Below are positions 25,401-39,799 of a stretch of DNA of 64,000 bases, piece after piece (position 1 is the stretch's first letter; each line of letters opens with the position of its first letter). The stretch comes from Maea johnstoni (taxonomy: Eukaryota > Annelida > Polychaeta > Spionida > Magelonidae): assembly GCA_963942565.1 (NCBI GenBank), contig OZ012697.1, positions 27,202,669 to 27,266,668 on the forward strand, read 5' to 3'. Both the position numbers and the translations under genes were made by a program. The notes below the pieces were generated by a model. It saw nothing but the letters and a program-made list of their open reading frames with translations. It was not told the origin of the DNA and did no database searches.

Positions 25401-28400
25401 ACTGCGTTGGCTGTAGATTGGTTGGTCTTTCTGTTTGTGCTGGATGTGGGTTGTATTAATTGACTTAATTTGCCAAGTTGCTTTGTTTGGGATATTTTGG
25501 GGTGCCTGCCCTGATGGTCGAGTGCTTTAACTCTTTAACCCCCAGCGCTGTGTTGCGTCATAGTCCCCAGCGCTGTATTGGGGGTTCCTTCCCGCAACAT
25601 TGTAATGCACTGCAGTATATTGCATTGTATTACAATGTTGCGCAAGCTGTTATAGACGCCGTCAAAAGGCGTCCTGCGGGATTAAGGGGGGTTTCAGTGG
25701 CAACGCTAAAAGACGTTCCGCGGGATTAAGGGGGGTAAATACGGCGACGCCATATGGCGTCAACAAGCATTAAAGAGTAAAGGCATTACCACTATCTACT
25801 TGCATCCTGCCAGGGCGTTATGAGGGAAAATTCACTTGTGGTTAGGCAGTGGTTTTTGGTGGTTACTCAAGTTTCCTTCGCCTCTTACAACTGACTCGTC
25901 ATTATTTAGCCTAGATATGGCAGAAAAAAGGATGATCAATAGAAATACCAATTTGCTTCTCTCAGATGTGGATATATTTATCTTTGATTGTCAGGTGTTC
26001 GATGTTTAACCTTATGTGGTTTTGTTTGTCTTGTATAGTTTGGTATATAATTGTTAATATTTCTTTAATGCCCCAGTCACAGAGGAGTCTGCAGGTTGTA
26101 TGATTCCGAAATTGGCACGTCAGAGCTGATTATTTTCTTACCAAGCATCAGACAGATCCAAGACCAAGTCCAAAAACGGAACAGTACTGTCTTAAAAAGT
26201 TTGTACTGGTTTGCTATCCGGTTCGCAAATCAGTACAGATTTTGAAAAGTCTGGACTCGCATTTATCATACGATATTGGTACAACATATGTGCAAATGTC
26301 GCACTTAAATATTGGACTTGCGTCCAATTCATTCGACTTGCATTTGTTCCAATATTGTATCATGCGATTATCATGAGATAATAGCTTTATCGTGAGATAA
26401 TCACAAGACATACATTTTTGACTTGCATATATCGTGCAATATAATCAGCTCCGAACATCGTAAGATGAGTCGTGCGGTGTGACTGCTAATATGTCTTCTA
26501 ATTTTAGAATCAGAACGTCCTGTTCCGATTTAAAAATTAGCGCAATCGGAGCCGATTGGCATGTGTTTGACAATTTTACTTATCAAGCGTCAGATGGATT
26601 CAATACCAAGTCCAAAAATGGAATCAGTACCGTCTAAAAAAGTTTGTACTGGTTTGCGATCCTGTTCGCAAAAAAGTACCAATTTTGAAAAGTTGCAAGT
26701 CAATTTCTGGACTTGCATTTATCGTATGACATTCGTAAAACATTTGTACAAATGTTGGACCTGAATATTGAACTTGCTTTCAATATTTAGACTACGAATA
26801 TTGCGTCGTGTTATTATCGCGAGATAATAGCTTTATCATGAGATGATCACAAGACATACATTTTTGACTTGCATTTATCGTTCAATATAATAAGCTCTGG
26901 ACATTGTAAAATGAGTCGTGCAGTGTGACTTCTAGTGCTTCTCGTTTTAGAATCAGAACTTTAAATATTAGCGCAATTTGAGCCGATTCGATTTCGAAGA
27001 CGTGTGACTGGGGCATAATAGTGTTCAGATATCAGAGTGTTTGTTCGACATGCTTCTTTTAATGTGGGATTGATGTGGGGTATAGGATATGTCTTTGTGT
27101 GATACTTTTTATAGTATTGTTTGACCTTGTTTGATGTTTATTCCATAGAGTATTTGTTTGTCTTAGTTTGACGTGTACAAAGTGGGATCTTTTCTCTGTG
27201 TGAAATATGTTTAATGTGGGATTGTTTGTCATTGTGTGATTTGTTTTATGTAGTATTGTATATCTTTGATGGATATGTGTTTGATAATTTATTGTCTTTA
27301 TTTGATGTGTGATCTATACTATATTTTTTCTTTGTTGGATGTTGGACGGTTTGTCTTTGTTTGATAAACAACGTGTTTAATTCATGATAGGTTGAATTTA
27401 TTTGACAGGTTTTAACCAGTGTGATGATGTTTCTTTTTTTTTACCTATTTTGTTAGCTTGATTTTCATGTATTAAGATAAGTTTATTTTTCAGTTTGGCA
27501 GTCTCTGTTGTATGTGGGATCATTTGTCTTTGTTTGACATGCTTGGTTTAGGTTGTAATTGTTAATATGTATATATGATGTATTGTTCAGATATAGGAGT
27601 ACCGTATTCTTCCGATTTAGCGCACAGTGCGGAAGGACTTCTGGAAAAAATACTGTACATGGGGTACCGGTAAACAGTCATTTTACCGCACACCCCAATG
27701 AGTGCCGATCGTAGTGTATCGGCCATTATCTCCCTTTCGCGCTCTCGCTGTTCAGCTTGCTTAGACACTTGGTGCTACAACCCTACATGTAACGAGATCG
27801 TTGATTGGTCAATAGCACTATTCTATGCCGCATATGAACAGCGAGAGCTCGAAGGAACTGCAGACATATGGCAGAACTCAATGCTAGGTTCCAGACACGG
27901 CAAGAGGAAAGGTATGTGATTTCGCTTTTCTTACTTCTTCTGGGGAGGAGTTTTACATCACAGTTGCACTGGCCGTTCCCCCTCTCTCCGTAAAAAATAG
28001 GGATGTGCGCTTAATTAGTTTTCTGGGCTTAATTGGACGAATACGATATGTGTATGTTTGACAGGCTCTGTGAGATGTGGGATCCTTTCCTTGTATGACT
28101 TGCAATGTTTAATGTGGCATAATTGTCTTTGTTTGGGTCAGTTTATCTTTATTAGACAGGTTGTTTTAGACAAAGTTGTTTGGTTTTCAAGCCTTGATTA
28201 GTATAAAAAAATTGTCTTGGTGTGGGGGTAGGTTGTCTTTATTTGACAGATTGTGTTTGTGCAGGGATAGGTATCCTTTATTTGTCAGGTTGTGTTGGTG
28301 TTGGGGTAGGTTGTCTTTTATTGACAGTTTGCATGTAATATTTGAATGCTAATGTTTAGTTGACAGTTTGCATGTAATATTTGAAAGCTAATGTTTATTT

Positions 28401-31400
28401 GACAGATTGTGTTTGTGCGGGGATAGATATCCTTTATTTGACAGATTGTGTTGGTGTTGGGGTAGGTTGTCTTTAATTGACAGTTTGCATGTACTGTTTG
28501 ATGCTAATGTTTAGTTGACAGTTTGCATGTAATATTTGAATGCTAATGTTTAGTTGACAGTTTGCATGTAATATTTGAATGCTAATGTTTAGTTGACAGT
28601 TTGCATGTAATATTTGAATGCTAATGTTAAGTTGACAGATTGTGTTTGTGCGGGGATAGGTATCCTTTATTTGACAGATTGTGTTTGTGCAGGGATAGGT
28701 ATCCTTTATTTGACAGATTGTGTTGGTGTTGGGGTAGGTTGTCTTTAATTGACAGTTTGCATGTAATGTTTGATGCTAATGTTTAGTTGACAGTTTGCAT
28801 GTAATATTTGAATGCTAATGTTTAGTTGACAGTTTGCATGTAATATTTGAATGCTAATGTTAAGTTGACAGATTGAGTTTGTGCGGGGATAGGTATCCTT
28901 TATTTGACAGATTGTGTTGGTGTTAGGGTAGGTTGTCTTTAATTGACAGTTTGCATGTAATATTTGAAAGCTAATGTTTATTTGACAGATTGTGTTTGTG
29001 CGGGGATAGGTATCCTTTATTTGACAGATTGTGTTGGTGTTGGGGTAGGTTGTCTTTAATTGACAGTTTGCATGTAATATTTGAAAGCTAATGTTTATTT
29101 GACAGATTGTGTTTGTGCGGGGATAGGTATCCTTTATTTGACAGATTGTGTTAGTGTTGGGGTAGGTTGTCTTTAATTGACAGTTTGCATGTAATATTTG
29201 ATGCTAATCTTTATTTGACTGATTGTGTTTGTGCGGGGATAGGTTGTCTTCATTTGACAGTTTGCAGGAATGCTAATTAATGTTTGACAGTTTGCAGGGA
29301 ACATTTAATTGCAATTCCTTATTATACAGATTGTGTTGTTGCAGGGGTAAGTTTTCTTCCTTTGGCAGTTTGCAGGGAACATTTGATTGCTTATAATCCT
29401 TATTTGACAGATAATGTTTTTGCAGGGGTAAGTTGTTTTCATTTGACAGTTTGTGGGGAACACTTTATTGCCAATCCTTATTTGACAAATTGTTATGTTG
29501 CAGGGTAAGTTGTCTTCATTTGGCAGTTTGTAGGGAACATTTAATTGCTAATCCTTATTTGACAGATTATGTTTTTGCAGGGGTAAGCTGTTTTTATTTG
29601 ACAGTTTGCAGGGAACATGTAATTGGTAATCCTTATTTGACAGATAATGTTTTTGCAGGGGTAAGTTGTCTTTGTTTGGCAGTTTGTAGGGAACATTTAA
29701 TTGTTAATCCTTATTTGACAGATTGTGTTGTTGCAGGGGTAAGTTGTTTTCGTTTGACAGTTTGCAGAGAACATTTAATTGCTAATCCTTATTTGACAGA
29801 TAATGTTTTTGCAGGGGTAAGTGGTCTTCGTTTGGCAGTTTGTAGGAAACATTTAATTGTTAATCCTTATTTGACAGATTGTGTTGCTGCAGGGGTATGT
29901 TGTTTTCGCTTGACAGTTTGAAGAGAACATTTAATTGCTAATCCTTATTTGACAGATACTGTTTTTGCAGGGCTAAGTTGTCTTCGTTTGGCTGTTTGAA
30001 GGAAACATTTAATTGTTAATCCTTATTTGACAGATTGTGTTTTTGCAGGGGTAAGTTGTTTTCGTTTGACAGTTTGTAGGGAACATTTAATTTCTAATCC
30101 TTATTTGACAGATTATGTTGTTAGGGGGTAGGTCATTTTTATTTGACAGTTTGCATTGAATATCTGAATGCTAATCCTTATTTGACAGATTGAGCAGTTG
30201 AGGTAGTAAATTGTCTTCACTTGACAGTTTGCATTAAATATCTGAATCCTTATTTGACAGATTGTCTTGGTTGGGGAGTAGGTTGCCTTTATTTGACAGA
30301 TTGCATTTGTGCGGGATAGGTTGCCTATATTTGACAGATTGCATTTGTGCGGGGTAGGTTGCCTTTATTTGACAGATTGCATTTGTGCGGGATAGGTTGT
30401 CTTTATTTGACAGATTGCATTTGTGTGGGATAGGTTGTCTTTATTTGACAGATTGCATTTGTGTGGGATAGGTAGTCTGACAGTTTGTAGGAAATTTTTG
30501 AATGCTAATCTTTATTTGACAGATTGCATTTGCGCGGGATAGGTTGTCTTTATTTGACAGATTGCGCTTGTGCGGGATAGGTTGTCTCTATTTGACAGAT
30601 TGCATTTGTGCGGGATGGGTTGTCTTTATTTGACAGATTGCATTTGTGCGGGATATGTTGTCTTTATTTGACAGATTGCGCTTCTGTGGGGAGGTTGTCT
30701 TTATTTGACAGATTGCATTTGTGCGGGATAGGGTGCGCTTGTGCGGGGAGGTTCAAGGTCTTTAATTGACAGATTGCGCTTGTGCGGGATAAGTTGTCTT
30801 TATTTGACAGATTGCATTTGTGCGGGATAGGTTGCGCTTGTGCGGGGAGGTTCAATGTCTTTTATTGACAGACTGCGCTTGTACGGGATAGGTTGTCTTT
30901 ATTTGACAGATTGCATTTGTGCGGGATAGGGTGCACTTGTGCGGGGAGGTTCAATGTCTTTATTTGACAGACTGCGCTTGTGCGGGATAGGTTGTCTTTA
31001 TTTGACAGATTGCATTTGTGCGGGATATGTTGTCTTTATTTGACAGATTGCGCTTCTGTGGGGAGGTTGTCTTTATTTGACAGATTGCATTTGTGCGGGA
31101 TAGGGTGCACTTGTGCGGGGAGGTTCAATGTCTTTAATTGACAGACTGCGCTTGTGCGGGATAGGTTGTCTTTATTTGACAGACTGCGCTTGTGCGGGAT
31201 AGGTTGTCTTTATTTGACAGATTGCGCTTGTGCGGGATAGGTTGTCTTTATTTAGAGGGATTCGAAAGGCTTTAGCTACTGCCTCATTTAAAAAATATAT
31301 ATAAAATATTTCTAAACTAAATTCTCTCAATAAAAAAACTTCTAATGAAATCCCTAAGATGTCTTCTGAGCAAATGGTAAGTTTTGAGTTTGTAGATTGA

Positions 31401-34400
31401 ACGGTTTGGGTAAAATCTTCCATTACTTATGAACATTTTCCTTGAGGAAAGATGTCACATGTTCCAAATACAGGAAGTTCCAGGAGGTTACCAGTTCCGC
31501 AGTGCATTATGGGAATTTTCATAACACCTAATCACACAAAAGGATTAACAGCTGATGCATCAGTACCTACATGGTACCAAGTCGGATTATACCATGCCAC
31601 TTTTTTATGGATTTATAATTATTTGGATGGAACCTGGCCATAGCTTAGGTAAGTGCTGTACACAAACTTGTATGATAAACTTATTGTGTACCATTTTGAG
31701 ACCATTTCACAAGTGCAATTCAATACTCAGGGTATCTTATTGTTTGGCCTGCCAATCTTTTCAATTGGTATATATTCTGAATTGATTTTCTCTGTTATTT
31801 TGAAGCCACAAGTTCTTCCAGTGTTGATACCCATAGCAAATACAAACTTGACAGATATTTAGGGAATGTTATGTTATTCTCTGTTTCCAAAAGTTCATTC
31901 TATTCTATGAAATACTATAAATAATAGTACGTGTATTTTAATGTTTTCAGTATTTCAGTAACAATTTGCAAGTTGTTTGTATATTCTTTAGGAAAGTAGT
32001 ATTTTCAGAGTATCAATTTTATTTTTAGTCATAATAATAATAATAATAATAATAATAATCTTAATAATCTTCATTAACCAACAAAAAGATAATAATTTTC
32101 AAGAAACCACCTGTCCTGTGGATTTTGAAATCATACAATATACTTTTATCACTTTATGAACTGAGATTGAATTGGGATTGTATATGACTCTAATATTACT
32201 CACTGACATTGTCCATGCCTCTTTAGCTCGGTCGGTAAGAGTGGAGGTAATTATATTGGGTAGTAGTAAGCATACTCTGAAGGCAGTATTTGATAGCCGG
32301 GAGGGTGGCAAGGCTGCGACCATTTACTGCTGGTATGTGAAAGGGTGAGCGGTTCACCCCTCCTCCGCTACCTTAATAAATCTTTTTTTCTTTTTATCTA
32401 AATCATTTTGTTAACCCTTAAACTGCTGGTAGCTAATTTAGCCAATACAAAATGATGCACAAAAACTGAAAAATGACTGAAACCCAGGCATATTGGTACT
32501 CATATAAGAGTACTCAGCGAGAGCTTTCCAATGAATACCAAGATGACAGGGTTCAGATGGTTTCTAAAGATCTTTGCATTCTTGTGCTTCGGACGAAAGT
32601 AGCCTCAGCATTGGAAGGGTTAACATTATTACACTATTTCTTTGCTCAATTTGATCCTTTCTTTTTCATTACTTTTCTTTTTTTCTTTTTTTTAGGTAAT
32701 GAGTGGAAGTAAAGGCCGTATTTTTACAGAAATCCCAAAATGCCTAAGAAAACACGTACACGCATCACATCGCAGAAGAAAGGAAAAAGAAAAAAAATTA
32801 AAATAAGAGGAAAGCAGAGACTGTGCTGGAGCATGATCATTCATATGCTTTGTCTCCAATACAGGAGGCAGACAGCACAGTAGTGAACTTCTCTGATTGT
32901 ATTAAGTATTTGGAGAATTTGAATGCTAATCTTTTTTGACAGATTGTATGTGTGGGGATAAGTTGCTTTTTTTAATGCTATATCTTATTTGACAGATTTT
33001 GTTGGTATAGGGTAGGTTGTCTTTGTGTTTAATGGGAGATAGATTGTCTTTATTTGTCAGATTGTGTTTACTGGGGGATGATTTGTCATTATTTGACAAG
33101 TTTTATTGGATGTTTATAGGTTTATAGGAAAATAAATTGTATTTCTTTTTTTTTACTTTGTGATTGTTTATTTCTTTTTGACTGAATGGTATTTTGTTCA
33201 TCTAGGTGTTCAATTTAAGAAAAGCTTTCAGGTTTAGAGGTTCCACTCAATTGAATTTCCTTTGTAGAAATTAAACACAACTTTCCATGGTTTACAATGA
33301 CAACTGTGACCCTTTGGAATGCTGTATCTTCCCCAATACCCTCCTAAAAGTGTGCCTGTATTATTAAATTTGTTTGTTTTGCAATAGTGTGAGAGAGGCA
33401 TGGAAGGACTGCTGAGATGTGTGTCTGTGGCTGATTGGGATGAGGAGGTCAACATTGTACTGATAAGTTGCATGGTGTCATCTTAACCCATTAATGCTTA
33501 CAGCGCCCAAAATAGCTTCACTAATTAGGTCATATCTTTCAAACAAAACCAATTTTAAGAAAAAATTTGAAGAAGGAATATAAATCTAAAATTAATTTAC
33601 AACTCTCCTTCAATTTTTCTTTCAATTTATGTGTAATTCCTAAGTTATTTTCAAAAGTAGCTTAGGTCCAGACGACATTCGTCAAATAGGTCTTTAGGTA
33701 TGAATGGGTTAACCCATTAATGCTTGCAGTGGCCAAAAGAAGCCTGACAGTGTTGGTGACAACTATGCCTTTCAGCCAAAGGTATAGTTGGGAAAATAGT
33801 TGAAGAAGAATTCTAATCTGAATATTACCGACAACACTTCTTTAAATATTTAGTAAAACTATCCTCACTTTTGTTAAAAGTATCATAGATCCAGAGGACA
33901 ATATCAAGTCTTTTTAGAGTAACTCTTAAGCATTAATGGGTTAACTGGTTCTTTCTCAGAATGTCTTAAATTTGGAAATCATTTTCGCGTGTAATGTTAT
34001 CATAATTTTAGGTTAATGTAACTGGTAAATAGTAAAAGGTGGAGGAGAGCGGAGTACCCATGGATCCCCACCTTTTGTTTTAATTACCTCTACATACAAA
34101 CTGGTTTCACTCTAAATAGCTTTGTCCTGTACAGTATCTATCATGACTGTATAATGTAGTTTTTATAGAAATTGCAGAGAAATTGCAAACCACTTATCCT
34201 CTTAGTCTATACATTTGCTATTAATCGACAAGTCGGCTAATTTGCCTTGGAGCTCAGCATAATACTTATGAAATATTGAAGTAAATATGTTAAATAATTT
34301 ATGAGACTGACAAGGCAGCTGCAGTACATGTATCAAATATTTTAGAGATGATCCGCTACACTTGTATGATGTTGATATTGATTACACAAGATGTTTTGTT

Positions 34401-37400
34401 ATATATTATTGTTTGTCTTAATTGCTGATGTTTTGCATTTCTAGGGGCAATGCCATAGCAGATAGTAAAGAGATTACCAAACTCAAATGTCTAGCTCTGG
34501 TCCGGGCAATTGTGCTGTCAGGTAAGTCCACACATGGTATAGCACTAAATAAAGGGGGGTTCCCGTCCGGAGGAATTACCCATCCATCCATTCAATTCAC
34601 TAACAGGCTGAATAGGATTTGTTTATGCTAAGGACTGGTCTTTATAAGTGAAACAATCACTATAGTCCATGATAAAGCACCCATAGAAATTCTTAAAATA
34701 CATTATTCCTGAAGATTCTGATTAATTGTGGCAAAAAAATAGAATCTGGTGTCAACTTTCTAATTAGGAAATACAATTTGAGAAAATGTATTTGTAACAA
34801 TTAATAGTCTGAGAAATAATGCAATTGTATGTAGTTAGGCAATTTTTCTTTTTATGCCATATTGAAATATGCATTGACTGCGCTGAAAAAAAAATCATTT
34901 ATCATTAACCGATGTATATTGACGTGATGCAAAATAAATGAAAGAATAAAAAAGCTTTCTCACTAGGGTTGAATACTATCAGTGACGACTATGAATTGAC
35001 TGTTGACCAATTGATCCACCCTGGACTTGTGGTTATGACCCTTGGCTCCCAACAGCGTGCAACATAACCACTTGTCCTGTTGCAAGTTGCAAGTGAATTT
35101 GGCAAAAAAGGGCAATAGGGCAAGCTGAACAAGACCCTGACTTGCCCTGCTCGGCAAGTGATGTTTTGGGCAAAGTCCAATCTCACCTTTGTTTAACAGA
35201 GTTGCGGGGTAAGTGGAAGTGCTGGCGGGGCAAGTCAACTTTAGGGGCAGCATGCTCTGCTCAGAAAATAATGTTTTGCAACCTATGTTGCACCCTGCCC
35301 AAGCAGGTGTACGCTAGTCAGAGGCTCAGCCGGATCCCCTTACCTAAGGTTTGGCCTGGCTGGGTCCTATATAACCAATGCTGAATCTAATTTTGTCAAA
35401 GTCAAAAGATTGAAAATAAGTTTGAAAATAAACTAAACCCCATCGTGTTGGTATATATTCAAAAGCCCTTGCCCAGCTATATTAGTAGGTGAGCACCAAT
35501 TTGCCAGGGTTTTTGTTCTATTTCTTCTTTTGTCGCTCCATTTTGTTTTGACTAAATTAGCCACCAGCGGTGAAGGGGATAAATGTGCAGGGTTTGGAAG
35601 AGCCATTCATGGTACCTTTGCTACGAAAGGAAAGACCATTTGCGTTCATTTATAAAGAGAAGGGGGATACTTCAAGGTTTCTATTTTATTTTGATATGAC
35701 CTAAGCTGGCAAAAAGCGACATTAATTCCAAACAAATCAGATGAATTGAGCAGTTTCTGATTCCATAACGGCTGTGGTGTTGTAGAAAACCCGGTGTCTG
35801 ACGAGGATGACTACCGTATGGAGGCGCTGATCGCGGTGCGTCGCCTGGAGCGTCTGGATAAGGACGAGTATACAGAGGATGAGAGGCAGGAGGCACAGGA
35901 GGTCTACGCCACACGCGTACAGGAGGAACTCGCAGCAGCAGTGAGTACAGCCTAGGCCTAGCCTAATTCTATATACCCATATAGTTCTATATTGGCTCAC
36001 CAGGTGGCCAGCATGGGTTCATTTGAATATCTTGATTCTGACTGACCAGGGTGACCACCATTGGCGCCATATATCACCAGCCACTGAAACTAAAACCTAA
36101 ATATTGAGGAAAGGATTGATTAGTTATTAAGTAAGTAAATCATGGACTAGGAGCTAGTCTACAGTAAGTTCTACCACTCAGCTCCTACATTACCTGCAGA
36201 TTTCTGCTGTGTTGCCTTATGTTACCTGGTTGATCAATTAAAGGGCAAATGCACCATCAGATAGATTTGGGTTCAAAATGATCTTTTACATGTCACCTTT
36301 CAAATAAGACCTCCCCCGAACCTGTCCTCTTCCGCACTACTCAGTTATAGCTTACAGAAGTTCAGCAAGCAACAGTCTTGAGGCAGCTATACAGGGCCTC
36401 CATGCATCCCAAGATGCACTCTGTTTTTGACACCTTCTTAGCACCAGCCAGTGTCACTAGTGCTTCAGAGATAGCAGTAGCAGAGAAGCCTGCATGGCTT
36501 TCCCTTTCTTGATAATTTTTATTCCTGGCTCATCCCTGATCACAATTTTTGGAAGCAAATAAAACTTCAAGGAGTAAAACTTACATAGTATGGCAGAATT
36601 GAGCGATTCAGGCATTTGGAGGAATGGAAATATCTGACTCACCTAGGGAACTTCTCCCTTCAAAGACCCACATGATCCTTTACTCAATGGTGCCAGGTTC
36701 TTTACTCAAAGATAGCATCTTGATAACAGGAAGTGAAGGAATACACATACTAATAAGTCCTACACTATTCCCATGAGTAACTGCTAACTGACACAAGTGT
36801 TGCAATTTCCTTTAAGTGATTAGCACAAACTGATTTCATAGCAATTAGGAAGTAATGGTTTCTACCCAACAATAAGCTACAAATCAAAGACAAGCCACAT
36901 AGTATAACTTCTAAGGATTGTTGGAATATACAATAGGAAATTGAAGAAGTTCAATCTTTGGGAATTGTGACAACTTATTGAAAGCCAGTAATGAAAATCT
37001 AAGCAGGAAAGGGGAGCCCAGCCCCCTATTACTGCTATCTCTTAAGCACTAGTGACACTGGCTGGTGCTAAGAAGGTGTCAAAAACAGAGTGCATCTTGG
37101 GATGCATGGAGGCCCTGTATAGCTGCCTCAAGACTGTTGCTTGCTGAACTTCTGTAAGCTATAACTGAGTAGTGCTGAAGAGGACAGGTTCGGGGGAGGT
37201 CTTATTTGAAAGGTGACATGTATACGCTCATTTTGAACCTAAATCATTCTGATGGTGCATTTGCCCTTTAATGACCATTCCACTTGAACCTCTATCAACT
37301 TGTAAACGCCCAGCAGAGGTCAGTCATAAAGTGGCCCCTTTAAGACCCAATTTGTGGTATATGGCATGTTGAGGATAACTCTGCGATTTGTAAGTTGTTA

Positions 37401-39703
37401 TAGTTTGTTTTGTATTGTTCTGTTCAAAATCATAATTCACAGTTATTATAACATCCATACAATGATTATTGGAGGCAGACAGCCTTTTGTAGAAGTTTTG
37501 GATATTGTTATTTTTCATGAAAATAATGCCTTATGGCTTCCAAAATGGCCTTCATACTATTGAGTGAGATCTGTTCTGTAATGCGTGCCCTCTGTTAATA
37601 GATGCCACAGAGCATACCGTAGTAAGTTATGATTATTAAATTGCTTTGGGAATCAGTCAGTTCACCCATTCATACAGTGCATGCCCTGAAGGACTGACTA
37701 ATCTGCAGTACTTTGAAATGAAAATTACTTAGCAGGACTCGACGCTAATAGTGGTCCTATGGCCCCAGGCCAGTAAAAATTCCTAAAATTGGCTTTGGGC
37801 CAGTGAAAAAAGAGTTCAACAGGTCCTACAGAGACAGTAAATATTTTGGGGCATTCTTATTAACGAGTTTCCCCTCAAGAATATCCCTAATGTTTTTGAA
37901 ATAAAAGAAGATAATATAGATATAAATAAATGTTGTCTGTGAATTCTATGCAATGTTTTATCTTTTAATGTGAAAGAAAAAATTGTAGGACCAGTAAAAA
38001 AATTGCAGGACCAGTAGATCCTCGGTGTTACTGGTCCTACAAGGCCAGTACCATTTTGAGTTAATGTTGAGGCCTGTGTAGTCAGGTGATGTCGCGAGGA
38101 ACACGTACTGTTCCTGAAAAATCTTCTTTGTCCTCTTTTTATCATGTATTTATTTATTCGTTCATTCATTTTTAACAATTTCATGGTAATTGCATAAGCA
38201 TCAGGTCCTCCCAGCTTTGCTGGACTAAACAAGTTAAAAAGTTGTGCTGTTATTTTCTTGCTGCCGTGCAGAGTGCGCGGGCTAAGGCCGTAGTGATCAA
38301 TAGTGACAAACAGGACGCCAGCGACTAACTGCTGGCTGCTGGCGGAGACAGTAGGTGCAGCTCCACCTCCCAATTTGACCTGCCCAGGACACTCAGCTCT
38401 CACACCTAAACACTGCCAAAGGAATCTTTTAACCCTGTAGCTGACAAAACAGCCTGACTCTTTTGGTGATGTCTCTTTAACAGAAGCATTAACTAGAAAA
38501 TATTTGAAGGGGAGTTGTTCATTGAAACTCTATCTACTACTCGTCAAATATTTTACAAATTGATGCATCATTCTGAAGTATGACAGGACCAGACGACACT
38601 CAAATAGATCTTGAGGCATGAATGGGTTAATGAAGCCACTTTTCTGAAAGAAAAAGAATGCATTTATAGGAAGGCTGTTCTTAAAATGAAGAGTCCATCA
38701 GTCATTCATATCCTATATGCTTTAAAAATACCTGCCTTTCACTGATATCTGCTAATATTCTACCAGCATCAGACCTGTCTGAGTCATCTGGGCATGTTGG
38801 GAATCTGCATGTGCTTGTCTTATTGGTGTGAAAAAGTCATATAAAAATCCACATGGGCGTATCAATGTCCAAAATTCATTCAACATTGAAATCTAGCATG
38901 GCACAGGTTTGAGATCTTCAGCACAAGAATTTTGTACCTTTCAGGGTGCATGACCAAAGGATATATTATTTTCTGTTTGTTTCACAGAGTTTTGATCCTG
39001 GTCAACAGCTGGGGTCATATAGCTGTGAGATAAATCTATACCAGAAACAAAGTCATTATCATTTTCAAGCCATTCAAAAGGGGCTGAATTTCTGTCAAAA
39101 AGAGCCCCAATAGTATGCCCTACACAACATTTGCGTTTCAAAGCACAAGCATGATCAAGTTTGAAACAATGGCCTTATCATCAGAATTAGATAAGTGTGC
39201 TGGAACCTAAGGCCCAGTCACACAAGCATTATTATCACCTAAATAGCCATCTAAAGTTATTTGTGAGCACCTAGTTGTAAAAGCTAGCATGAGCGTCCGT
39301 GTTGAGCATTGCAGCATGCCTGGGACTGCCTGCACCTGCACACCGAGGCTGTTACGAGGCATGTGAATGAGCATCACTGGCAATGTGCAGTGTCTGTTTC
39401 AAAGCATGCTAAAAGACAAATAACAGCCATTTGATATGTCCGAACAAGATCATTATTGGTATTCAGTATGTCCTTTATTAGTGGTATTACCCTCAGAACC
39501 TTCTTGAAACTCCAGATAGTTTTCTAGTTCTGTATAAAAAGTTATATAGACCTGCTTGCCTAAATAGCCACATAAAAGGCTCATAATGAGTAAAAATATA
39601 GGGATATTAGAAAAAACTCATCAGGTTTGCTAATTTCAGATGGTATAAACTGACAAGTTATTTGATATATAGTGCAATTGATCAATGTTTTCTGATAATT
39701 AGG

Positions 39704-39799
<96 letters not shown>

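Noticed and set aside
29284-29921. Plus-strand frames repeating VCREHLIANPYLTD
   Set aside because: Translation of the 78-bp tandem unit, which happens to lack a stop in this frame for a few copies. Units contain strong splice-like words, and there is no start or domain.
32210-32395. A functional tRNA gene
   Set aside because: Only the A-box/D-arm region is tRNA-like. No intact acceptor stem, anticodon arm or T arm could be drawn.
34963-35384. Short frames on both strands near 35 kb
   Set aside because: They lie in a dispersed repeat shared with 4905-5020 and have no splice phase linking them to LRRC23.
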